Below are positions 1 through 6,292 of a stretch of 11,419 nucleotides of DNA, piece by piece. The stretch is from Paracoccaceae bacterium (GTDB lineage: Bacteria; Pseudomonadota; Alphaproteobacteria; Rhodobacterales; Rhodobacteraceae), in contig SKMI01000073.1 in the NCBI GenBank assembly GCA_007121115.1, positions 1 through 11,419 of the forward strand. The letters run 5' to 3'. The position numbers were made by a program, and so were the translations under genes. The notes below the pieces were generated by a model that did no database searches, had not been told where the DNA came from, and saw nothing but the letters and a program-made list of their open reading frames with translations. The first letter of the stretch is position 1. Each line of letters opens with the position of its first letter.

Positions 1-1232
<1,232 letters not shown>

Positions 1233-1245
1233 CGCACAGGGCTGA

Positions 1246-1274
1246 GTGCGGGCGCAGCGTGGATGCGCCCGCAC
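1246..1274 (+). terminator. Terminator-like hairpin after mmsA
   Basis: Arms GTGCGGGCGCA (1246-1256) and TGCGCCCGCAC (1264-1274) pair perfectly over 11 bases around a 7-base loop, starting 14 bases after the mmsA stop. There is no T-run after it, so intrinsic termination is not certain. It could instead protect the mRNA 3' end. Confidence 0.55.
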
Positions 1275-1331
1275 CGGTGGTGGGAACCGCTCCCCGGTCA
1301 GGAGCGACCGGATCACGTATTGCACGAGGAG

Positions 1332-1395
1332 CGCCCTCGGACCGTGCCATCCGCTCGCGACGGCAGGCCCCGAGGGCGTCCGTTTTCGCCCTCGG
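1332..1395 (+). other. Three-arm alternative hairpin with a TTTT tract
   Basis: CGCCCTCGG occurs at 1332-1340 and again at 1387-1395, with its exact reverse complement CCGAGGGCG at 1370-1378 between them. The middle arm can pair with either copy. The upstream pairing (29-base loop) is followed by TCCGTTTT, which looks like an intrinsic terminator on the plus strand. The downstream pairing puts that T tract into an 8-base loop. The layout resembles a terminator/antiterminator switch or the end of a small RNA, but may simply be redundant termination between convergent genes. Confidence 0.4.
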
Positions 1396-1444
1396 CGCGA
1401 TAGCCCCGGGCCGAAACGATCAGCCAGAACCGGGATGAACGGGA

Positions 1445-1475
1445 TGACCGCTTGCAGGTTCCCTGCAAGCGGTCA
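1445..1475. terminator. Perfect 14-bp hairpin, likely bidirectional terminator for mmsA/lldD
   Basis: TGACCGCTTGCAGG (1445-1458) pairs fully with CCTGCAAGCGGTCA (1462-1475) around the loop TTC. It lies 57 bases beyond the lldD stop on the minus strand and within the convergent interval, so it can act on both strands. Neither side has a T-run. The length and perfection of the stem exceed what GC content alone readily explains. Confidence 0.6.
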
Positions 1476-1532
1476 GGGGGCGGGAGCCTCTCCTCTTCCG
1501 GAGCAACGCTTGAAGGGCTGGGCGTTCGGCGG

Positions 1533-2702
1533 TCAGAGCCGCACGGTCGGATCGTCGAACCCCTGCGGCACGATCAGGTTCTGCGGACCCAGCGCGTGCA
1601 CGTCGCGTTCGCCGCAAAGCGCCATGGTGGTGTCAAGTTCCCTGTGGATGATCTGCAGCGCCTTGGTCACGCCTTCCTGCCCCATGGCGCCCAGCCCGTA
1701 GGTGAAGGCGCGGCCGATGTAGGTGCCCTTCGCCCCCAGCGCCAGCGCCTTCAGCACGTCCTGCCCGGAGCGGATTCCGCCGTCCATATGCACCTCGACC
1801 CGGTCGCCCACGGCATCGACGATCCGCGGCAGCATCCGGATCGACGACATCGCCCCGTCCAGTTGTCGCCCCCCGTGGTTGGACACCACGATCGCGTCCA
1901 CCCCCAGATCGGCGGCCTTCTGCGCGTCCTCCACGTCCAGAATACCCTTGATGATGAACTTGCCGCCCCACATGTCGCGGAACTGCTTCACGCGCTTCCA
2001 GTCCAGCGTCTCATCAAACGCCTCGGCCGTCCAGGCGCTGAGCGAGGCGGGGTCGGTCACCCCCTTGGCGTGCCCCACCACATTGCCGAAAAACCGCCGC
2101 CTGGTCCCCAGCATGCCCAGGCCCCACTGCACCTTGGTCATCATGTTGGCGATGGATTTCACCGTCAGCTTGGGCGGCGCCGACAGGCCGTTGTGCAGGT
2201 CCTTGTGGCGCTGGCCCAGCACCTGCAGGTCCAGCGTCAGCACGATGGCCGAGCAGTTGGCCGCCCGGGCGCGCTCGAACAGGCGGCGCATGAACTCCTC
2301 GTCCTTGAGCGTGTAGACCTGGAACCAGAACGGGCGCTGCGTATGCGCCGCCACATCCTCGATCGAGCAGATCGAGAGCGTGGACAGGGTAAAGGGCACG
2401 CCGAATTTCTCGGCCGCGCGCGCGGCCTTGATCTCGCCGTCGGCGCATTGCATGCCGGTTAGCCCCACGGGCGCCAGCGCCACGGGCATGGCCACATCCT
2501 CGCCGATCATGGTCGACTTGGTCGACCGGTTCGACATGTCCACCGCCACCCGCTGGCGCAGACGCAGATGGGCGAAATCGGTGGTGTTGTCGCGGAAGGT
2601 CTGTTCGCTCCAGGATCCGCTTTCGGCGTAATCGAAGAACATGCGCGGGGTGCGGCGGCGATACAGACGGCGCAGATCCTCGATTTCGGCGATCACGGGC
2701 AT
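1533..2702 (-). CDS. lldD: FMN-dependent L-lactate dehydrogenase / alpha-hydroxy acid dehydrogenase
   Basis: The 389-residue product belongs to the FMN-dependent alpha-hydroxy acid dehydrogenase family (LldD, glycolate oxidase, flavocytochrome b2). It oxidises an L-2-hydroxy acid, most likely L-lactate to pyruvate, passing electrons to the respiratory chain at the inner membrane face. Visible motifs are FDYAESGS (residues 23-30), the FMN-binding MPVALAPVGLTGM (72-84), WFQVY (Tyr130), IIKGIL (Lys252), SNHGGRQLDGA with the catalytic His276 and Arg279, and DGGIRSGQDVLKAL. Length matches LldD (near 390). The start MPVIAEIEDL at 2702 is preferred over the open-frame start at 2765: GAAGG sits 9 bases upstream, and residues 1-21 of the longer form do not resemble the family. 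An inverted repeat at 2724-2748 lies 22 bases upstream of the ATG. L-lactate specificity is inferred from overall similarity to LldD; another 2-hydroxy acid is possible. Confidence 0.88.
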   Translation of the reverse strand: MPVIAEIEDLRRLYRRRTPRMFFDYAESGSWSEQTFRDNTTDFAHLRLRQRVAVDMSNRSTKSTMIGEDVAMPVALAPVGLTGMQCADGEIKAARAAEKFGVPFTLSTLSICSIEDVAAHTQRPFWFQVYTLKDEEFMRRLFERARAANCSAIVLTLDLQVLGQRHKDLHNGLSAPPKLTVKSIANMMTKVQWGLGMLGTRRRFFGNVVGHAKGVTDPASLSAWTAEAFDETLDWKRVKQFRDMWGGKFIIKGILDVEDAQKAADLGVDAIVVSNHGGRQLDGAMSSIRMLPRIVDAVGDRVEVHMDGGIRSGQDVLKALALGAKGTYIGRAFTYGLGAMGQEGVTKALQIIHRELDTTMALCGERDVHALGPQNLIVPQGFDDPTVRL

Positions 2703-2723
2703 GGGGGGCAACCTTCGGGTGGC

Positions 2724-2748
2724 GATTGGTCCTGTTTTCTTACCAATC
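2724..2748 (-). promoter_or_regulatory. Inverted repeat GATTGGT-N11-ACCAATC upstream of lldD (operator candidate)
   Basis: Seven-base perfect arms GATTGGT (2724-2730) and ACCAATC (2742-2748) flank an 11-base A/T-rich spacer, between the lldD ATG (2702) and the divergent transglycosylase gene. Established knowledge: E. coli PdhR and LldR (FadR-subfamily GntR regulators) bind ATTGGT/ACCAAT-type half-sites, normally with a spacer of about 3 bases. The 11-base spacer is therefore atypical. It may be an operator, or a 7-bp RNA hairpin in the lldD leader. An 8-base palindrome TTGCGCAA lies close by at 2758-2765. Confidence 0.45.
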
Positions 2749-2788
2749 CACGGGTAGTTGCGCAATCACGGATATGCACGGGTCAGGA

Positions 2789-2840
2789 CCGCGGACAGCC
2801 CCCCCGCGAGCCGGCAGGGTGTGGGCTTGCCAGTCCGCGG
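2789..2840 (+). promoter_or_regulatory. Bulged stem-loop upstream of the lytic transglycosylase gene
   Basis: CCGCGGAC (2789-2796) pairs with GTCCGCGG (2833-2840). Directly inside, AGCCC (2797-2801) can pair with GGGCT (2823-2827), leaving TGCCA as a bulge, about 13 pairs in all. It ends 41 bases before the ATG of the downstream gene and could be a 5' leader structure. The region is GC-rich, so chance folding is possible. Confidence 0.3.
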
Positions 2841-2881
2841 CGCAGGGGTAAAGTGCGCAGGGAAATGGTCATGAGGTCAGC

Positions 2882-4063
2882 ATGAAGAACGTGTTTCTTG
2901 CCGTCGCTGCGGCGGCGTTGGTCTGGGGCTCCGGCGCGCTGGCGCAATCGGGGTGCGGCGGCAGCTTTTCGGCCTTCGTGGACGGGCTCAGGACCGAGGC
3001 GGTGCAGCGCGGCTTCGCGCAGTCCACGGTCGATTCATTCTTCCGCAACGTGCGCCAGGACGAGGCCGTGGTCCGCGCCGACCGGCGGCAGGGCATCTTT
3101 CAGCGTCCGTTTCTGGATTTTTCGCGCGCGCTGATTTCGCAGAACCGGATGGACAACGGGCGGCGCAATCTGGAGCGCTATCGACAACTCTTCGACGTGG
3201 CACGGCAGAGTTACGGGGTCTCGCCCGGCATCCTGCTGGCCTTCTGGGCGTTCGAGACCGATTTCGGCGCCGTGCAGGGGGATTTCAACACCGTCAACGC
3301 GCTGGTCACGCTGGCCCATGACTGCCGCCGCCCGGAGCTGTTCCGCCCGCAGGTCTTTGCGGCGCTGGAACTCTATGCCAATGGCGCGCTGGACCCGGCG
3401 AACCAGCGCGGCGCCTGGGCGGGCGAGATCGGGATGGTGCAGAAGCTGCCCTCGGACATCCTGAACTATGGCGTGGATGCGGATGGGTCGGGGTCGGTGG
3501 ATCTGGTGCGTTCGGTCCCCGATGCGATCCTGTCGGCGGCGAACATGCTGCGCGCCAAGGGCTGGCGCGCGGGCGAGCCGTGGCTGCACGAGGTCAGCAT
3601 CCCGCAGGGGCTGGACCTGACCCGCACCGGGCTGCGCACGGAACTGACCGTGGCCGAGTGGCAGCGCATGGGGGTGAGCGCGCGGCACGGCAGCCTGCCC
3701 TCGGGGTCCATGCGCGCCTCGGTGATCCTGCCGCAGGGGCACCGGGGCCCGGGCTTCATGGTGTTCCACAATTTCCGCACGCTCTTCGAGTGGAACCAGA
3801 GCTTCATCTACATCACCACGGTCGCCTATTTTGCCACGCGGCTGGAAGGCGCGCCGGTCTATGCCGCCGGCAACCCCGAAACCGGGCTGAATCAGGACCA
3901 GATGCGCGAATTGCAGCGGCGGCTGGTGGCGCGCGGTTTCGATGTCGGTGGGGTCGACGGCATACTGGGCGCCAACACCCGTGCCGCCGTGCAGGACGTG
4001 CAGGCGCAGCTTGGCCTGCCCGCCGACGGCTGGCCCACGCCCGAGTTGCTGCGGCGGCTCTGA
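2882..4063 (+). CDS. Secreted lytic murein transglycosylase (MltB/SltB type) with C-terminal peptidoglycan-binding domain
   Basis: The 393-residue product is predicted to cleave the MurNAc-GlcNAc glycan bond of peptidoglycan in the periplasm with 1,6-anhydro ring formation. Residues 1-21 form a signal peptide (MKN, hydrophobic VFLAVAAAALVW, then GALA before Gln22); no lipobox Cys follows directly, although Cys25 is nearby. The transglycosylase domain spans about 28-325. It shows the catalytic Glu125 in WAFETDFGA, the GEIGMVQKLPSDIL segment (181-194) matching the GAxGxxQxxP motif of MltB, then DADGSGSVDL and FEWNQSFIY. Residues 336-392 form a PG_binding_1 repeat (QMRELQRRLVARGF, then DGILGANTRAAV). 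The start is chosen from GAGG 5 bases upstream and the signal peptide; nearby upstream ATGs (2865, 2871) are out of frame. It is divergent from lldD, and a terminator-like hairpin lies about 150 bases after the stop. The family is clear; assignment to a named paralogue is not. Confidence 0.93.
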   Translation: MKNVFLAVAAAALVWGSGALAQSGCGGSFSAFVDGLRTEAVQRGFAQSTVDSFFRNVRQDEAVVRADRRQGIFQRPFLDFSRALISQNRMDNGRRNLERYRQLFDVARQSYGVSPGILLAFWAFETDFGAVQGDFNTVNALVTLAHDCRRPELFRPQVFAALELYANGALDPANQRGAWAGEIGMVQKLPSDILNYGVDADGSGSVDLVRSVPDAILSAANMLRAKGWRAGEPWLHEVSIPQGLDLTRTGLRTELTVAEWQRMGVSARHGSLPSGSMRASVILPQGHRGPGFMVFHNFRTLFEWNQSFIYITTVAYFATRLEGAPVYAAGNPETGLNQDQMRELQRRLVARGFDVGGVDGILGANTRAAVQDVQAQLGLPADGWPTPELLRRL

Positions 4064-4213
4064 CCGGGACAGGCGACGGTCGCCGACAATTTGCGTAACA
4101 ATCGTCCTACTTGATGTTTGCCAGCGGCGCGCGCCTGCGGCATGATCTACGCAGTCGGACAGGATGTCCGGCCTTCTTCTGACGGCGCGTGTGGTGTGGT
4201 GCGCCTGGGTGAG

Positions 4214-4259
4214 GGGGGTCCGGGCACGTTTCCGGGCCCCCATTTCGATCCCTGTTTTT
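4214..4259 (+). terminator. Terminator-like hairpin followed by T5
   Basis: GGGGGTCCGG (4214-4223) pairs with CCGGGCCCCC (4232-4241) with one G-U pair and an 8-base loop. ATTT follows at 4242-4245 and TTTTT at 4255-4259. It begins 150 bases after the transglycosylase stop, far for a simple terminator, so it may end a long 3' UTR or an independent small transcript. Confidence 0.45.
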
Positions 4260-4400
4260 CGCCGCCCGGAAGCGCTTGGTGCCCCCCAGGCGCCGCCGTT
4301 CCCGTGGCTGCCGCGACGGACTGCGTCCCGGAAATGCCCGCGCTCCCCCCAGAAATGACCTGAAGCCCGCCCCATTCCTGCCACGGCGCGCTGGCAAATC

Positions 4401-4429
4401 GTTAACCACGACGCAGAACGCACGCGTTC
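4401..4429 (+). promoter_or_regulatory. GTTAACC and palindrome GAACGC-AC-GCGTTC ahead of the small ORF
   Basis: GTTAACC at 4401-4407 resembles one half of a CtrA site (known consensus TTAA-N7-TTAA; extended half-site TTAACCAT), but the second half is absent. GAACGC (4416-4421) and GCGTTC (4424-4429) form a perfect palindrome around AC. Both lie 43-71 bases upstream of the ATG at 4472, where promoter or operator elements would be expected. No clear -35/-10 pair could be fixed. Confidence 0.25.
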
Positions 4430-4471
4430 AGGCACGGACGCCGCCACCGATAGGCAACGGAGACGCAGGAA

Positions 4472-4651
4472 ATGCAGAATGCAACGCACGGAATTTTCGG
4501 GTCGCTGGGAACACGGATGAGGACGCCACTGGTGTATCTGGGCGCTCAGGTGGAACACGATGAAACGAATGACCCCGTCATTCACCGCTATGCGCAGCTT
4601 TCCGACCCCAAACTGGCCGAAACGCCCGCCCGCAGCGTATTCCGGCATTGA
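4472..4651 (+). CDS. Small hypothetical protein, 59 residues
   Basis: I do not recognise this protein. The frame starts at ATG 4472 (MQNATHGIFG), continues through RMRTPLVYLGAQVEHD and HRYAQLSDPKLAET, and stops at TGA 4649-4651. GGAG at 4459-4462 sits 9 bases upstream of the ATG, good Shine-Dalgarno spacing. The composition is balanced and soluble, without a signal peptide, membrane segment or Cys. About two thirds of third codon positions are G or C, lower than in the neighbouring long genes but not excluded for a small gene. A shorter start at ATG 4517 (MRTPLVYLGA), with GGGA 6 bases ahead, is possible. A competing frame from ATG 4560, with AGGTGG 6 bases ahead, gives a 57-residue product running into the mipZ 3' end and looks less protein-like. 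The gene converges on mipZ, leaving 21 bases between stops. It is supported only by reading frame and RBS. Confidence 0.45.
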   Translation: MQNATHGIFGSLGTRMRTPLVYLGAQVEHDETNDPVIHRYAQLSDPKLAETPARSVFRH

Positions 4652-4681
4652 TCCGGAACAGGTGCTGCGCGCTCAGACCTG
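4640..4681. terminator. Two short hairpins at the small-ORF/mipZ convergence
   Basis: TTCCGG (4640-4645) and CCGGAA (4653-4658) flank a 7-base loop containing the small-ORF stop. Adjacent arms CAGGT (4659-4663) and ACCTG (4677-4681), extended inwards by CTG/CAG with one bulged base, enclose the mipZ stop. Together they may terminate both convergent transcripts. There is no T-run, and the stems are short. Confidence 0.3.
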
Positions 4682-5494
4682 CACCCTGACGCCAGGCAGT
4701 TCCAGCGTGGCCAGCAGATCGCGCAATTCCTGACGCGCGGCGATGTTGGACAGGCTGAAGCTCGCCTCGCCCAGATCGCGCAGGTCCAGAAGCGTCAGCC
4801 CACGCGGGAACAACTCGCGAAAGATCACCCGTTCCGAAAACCCCGGCGCCACCCGGAAACCGATCCGGCGGGACAGCTCTTCCAGCGCGGCGCCGACCTT
4901 GCGCTTGTTGTGCATCGCCTGCGTGCCCATGCGATTGCGCAGAACCACCCAATCGATCGGCTTCAGCCCCTCGCGCGCCCGTGCCTGCCGCGCCGCCCAG
5001 ACCATTTCGGCATAGATTGATGGTCCCAGTACCTTGACCGTTTCGGGGCCGATCTCCGGATCAATGCGGGCCAGCAGGTCGAAATCGACGAAACTGTCAT
5101 TCATCGGCGTGATCAGCGTGTCGGCCAGCGCATGAGCCAGCTGGCTCAGCCGCGTATGCGCGCCCGGACAGTCGATGACGATGAAATCGCTGCGCGGCTC
5201 CAGTTCGGACATGGCGGCGGAAAAGCGCAGGTCCAGCGGGTTCGCCCCCTCGGGCAGCGCGTCCGGATCAGCCTCGGGCAGCGGAAGATACTCCGGCATC
5301 GGCAGGTCCAGCCCTTTGCGCGCGACATGGGCGCGGCGGTTCTCGATGTACCGGCCGAGCGAGCGTTGCCGCAGGTCCAGGTCCAGCGCGCCGACCCGGT
5401 GCCCCATCCGCGCCAGCGCCACGGCCACATGCATCGAGGTCGTGGACTTGCCCGACCCACCCTTTTCGTTGCCAATGACGATGATATGCGCCAC
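4673..5494 (-). CDS. mipZ: MipZ, division-plane positioning ParA-like ATPase
   Basis: In alphaproteobacteria MipZ is a P-loop ATPase recruited to polar ParB-parS complexes. It forms a gradient over the nucleoid and inhibits FtsZ polymerisation near the poles, placing the Z ring at midcell. The 273-residue product shows the deviant Walker A motif NEKGGSGKST (residues 9-18; signature Lys11, P-loop Lys16), LDLDLRQRSLGR with Asp38/Asp40 and the RQR segment typical of MipZ, Walker B FIVIDCPG (104-111), TPMNDSFVDFD (129-139) and DWVVLRNRM (181-189). The RQR, NDSFVDFD and RELFPRGLTLLDL blocks match Caulobacter MipZ rather than chromosomal ParA. Start: GGAG lies 9 bases upstream of ATG 5494. parA and parB are not in the window. 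It follows rpmE on the same strand but is separated by two hairpins, so it probably has its own promoter or is only partly co-transcribed. Confidence 0.93.
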   Translation of the reverse strand: MAHIIVIGNEKGGSGKSTTSMHVAVALARMGHRVGALDLDLRQRSLGRYIENRRAHVARKGLDLPMPEYLPLPEADPDALPEGANPLDLRFSAAMSELEPRSDFIVIDCPGAHTRLSQLAHALADTLITPMNDSFVDFDLLARIDPEIGPETVKVLGPSIYAEMVWAARQARAREGLKPIDWVVLRNRMGTQAMHNKRKVGAALEELSRRIGFRVAPGFSERVIFRELFPRGLTLLDLRDLGEASFSLSNIAARQELRDLLATLELPGVRVQV

Positions 5495-5518
5495 GCGTCT
5501 TTTCTCCGAAGCCTGTGA

Positions 5519-5556
5519 TCCGGGGCGCTTTGCGTGGACACCACGGCGCCGCCGGA
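5519..5556 (-). promoter_or_regulatory. Large bulged stem-loop in the presumed mipZ leader
   Basis: Three nested helices form over 38 bases: TCCGG/CCGGA (5519-5523 with 5552-5556), GGCGC/GCGCC (5524-5528 with 5546-5550) and CGTGG/CCACG (5533-5537 with 5541-5545, loop ACA). Only a one-base bulge and a four-base bulge interrupt 15 pairs. The structure ends about 12 bases before the mipZ Shine-Dalgarno (GGAG) on the minus strand. It could terminate upstream transcription or modulate mipZ expression. Confidence 0.4.
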
Positions 5557-5571
5557 CCGCACAGACGATCA

Positions 5572-5592
5572 GGGCGCGCCGATGGCGCGCCC
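5572..5592 (-). terminator. Terminator-like hairpin after rpmE
   Basis: GGGCGCGCC (5572-5580) and GGCGCGCCC (5584-5592) pair perfectly over 9 bases around a 3-base loop, 29 bases past the rpmE stop in the direction of transcription. There is no strong T-run after it. It is the likely 3' end or attenuation point of the rplS-rpmE transcript before mipZ. Confidence 0.55.
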
Positions 5593-5621
5593 CTTCAGGT
5601 CATGCTGCGAAGGTCGGGGTT

Positions 5622-5843
5622 TCAGAAACCCAGGCCTGCGTACTTGTTCTTGAACTTCGACACCCGGCCGCCGCTGTCCATCAGCCGCGCGCCGCCGCCG
5701 GTCCAGGCGGGGTGCACCGTGGGGTCGATTTCAAGCGACAGCGTATCGCCCTCGGCGCCCCAGGTCGAGCGCATCTGCACGACGGTGCCGTCGGTCATCT
5801 TGACGTTGATCATGTGATAGTCGGGGTGCGTATCGGCTTTCAT
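5622..5843 (-). CDS. rpmE: 50S ribosomal protein L31, zinc-ligand-free form
   Basis: This 73-residue protein is L31 of the large ribosomal subunit (near the central protuberance, bridging to the small subunit). Family features are MKADTHPDYH at the N-terminus, RSTWG, the HPAWTGG segment and the C-terminal GRVSKFKNKY. The zinc-binding form of L31 carries Cys residues (E. coli Cys16, 18, 37 and 40). None is present here, so this is the C-minus form. The ATG at 5843 has GGAGG about 8-9 bases upstream, and that site overlaps the rplS stop. Only 13 bases separate the two genes, so rplS and rpmE are almost certainly co-transcribed. A hairpin follows 29 bases after the stop. The identification is firm. 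Confidence 0.95.
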   Translation of the reverse strand: MKADTHPDYHMINVKMTDGTVVQMRSTWGAEGDTLSLEIDPTVHPAWTGGGARLMDSGGRVSKFKNKYAGLGF

Positions 5844-5856
5844 GGCCCGGGCCTCC

Positions 5857-6240
5857 TCAGGACTTCGGCGCGCCCAGCGGGCGGTAGTTGGTCTTTTCGG
5901 CGATGCGGGCAGACTTGCCGCGGCGGTCGCGCAGGTAATACAGCTTCGCGCGCCGCACCTTGCCGCGACGGACCACGGTAATGCTGTCGATGTTGGTCGA
6001 ATAGAGCGGGAACATCCGTTCCACCCCCTCGCCGAACGAAATCTTGCGCACGGTGAACGAGCCGCCCAGCGTGTTGCCGCCCTTGCGGCTGATGCAGACG
6101 CCTTCGAAGTTCTGCACGCGGGTGCGGGTGCCCTCGGTCACCTTGTAGCCCACGCGGACGGTGTCGCCGGCCTTGAAGTCGGGGATATCCTTGCCAAGCT
6201 CGGCAATCTGCTCGGCTTCGATCTGCGCGATCAGGTTCAT
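5857..6240 (-). CDS. rplS: 50S ribosomal protein L19
   Basis: L19 is a 50S protein at the 30S interface that contributes to intersubunit bridges. The 127-residue form begins MNLIAQIEAEQIAEL and contains FKAGDTVRVGYKVTEG, RVQNFEGVCISRKGG, the SFTVRKISFGEGVERMFPLYS core and KVRRAKLYYLRDRRGKSARI, all hallmarks of L19. It is slightly longer than E. coli L19 (115), with a short C-terminal tail. The start at 6240 has AGGA 7-8 bases upstream. An open-frame ATG 96 bases further up would add residues unlike L19 and overlap the trmD end, so I rejected it. It lies 52 bases downstream of trmD in the widely conserved trmD-rplS order; the gap contains only a 5-base-pair CGCGG/CCGCG stem. Confidence 0.96.
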   Translation of the reverse strand: MNLIAQIEAEQIAELGKDIPDFKAGDTVRVGYKVTEGTRTRVQNFEGVCISRKGGNTLGGSFTVRKISFGEGVERMFPLYSTNIDSITVVRRGKVRRAKLYYLRDRRGKSARIAEKTNYRPLGAPKS

Positions 6241-6292
6241 CGCGAATTCCTTTCGATATGGCGCGGTTTTCGTCCGCGTCCTGTGAGCGCCC

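Larger units (their letters stand above)
1233..1532. other. Convergent intergenic interval between mmsA and lldD, hairpin-rich, no credible gene
   Basis: These 300 bases separate two genes transcribed towards each other. Open frames cross the interval but run on into the antisense of lldD, and none has a convincing start or protein-like sequence. It contains a GC-rich hairpin right after mmsA (1246-1274), a set of mutually exclusive 9-base arms (1332-1395), a small possible stem CCGGTC/GACCGG near 1294-1311, and a perfect 14-base-pair hairpin (1445-1475). A short tandem CGGGATGA occurs at about 1431-1447. Transcription termination from both sides is the simplest role. A small RNA ending at the TTTT near 1383-1386 is possible but unproven. 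Confidence 0.6.
4064..4471. other. 408-base interval after the transglycosylase gene, no convincing gene
   Basis: Short plus-strand frames exist here (4118-4363 and 4164-4358), but their products are rich in Pro, Arg and Trp. They have no convincing ribosome binding site, and the strong hairpin at 4214-4241 lies inside them. The long minus-strand frame through here is antisense to the transglycosylase gene. What I can support is that hairpin with a downstream T5 tract, and a palindromic element near 4401-4429 ahead of the small ORF at 4472. A small RNA ending at 4259 is possible. Confidence 0.55.

Noticed and set aside
1452..2462. 336-codon plus-strand open frame over lldD
   Set aside because: Shadow of lldD; begins inside the 14-bp hairpin and has no RBS or recognisable domain.
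2703..2765. Upstream start for lldD adding 21 residues
   Set aside because: The extra residues do not match the family and would span the inverted repeat; the start at 2702 has GAAGG at proper spacing.
4118..4363. Short plus-strand frames in the gap after the transglycosylase gene
   Set aside because: Low-complexity Pro/Arg/Trp products, no good RBS, and a strong terminator-like hairpin within the frame.
3035..4648. 537-codon minus-strand open frame
   Set aside because: Antisense to the lytic transglycosylase gene, whose signal peptide and catalytic motif are clear. Translation is Arg/His/Pro-rich without family features.
4560..4733. 57-codon alternative frame MKRMTPSFTAM with AGGTGG 6 bases upstream
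   Set aside because: Good RBS, but the product runs antisense into the mipZ 3' end and looks less protein-like than the overlapping 59-codon frame. Kept only as the competing hypothesis.
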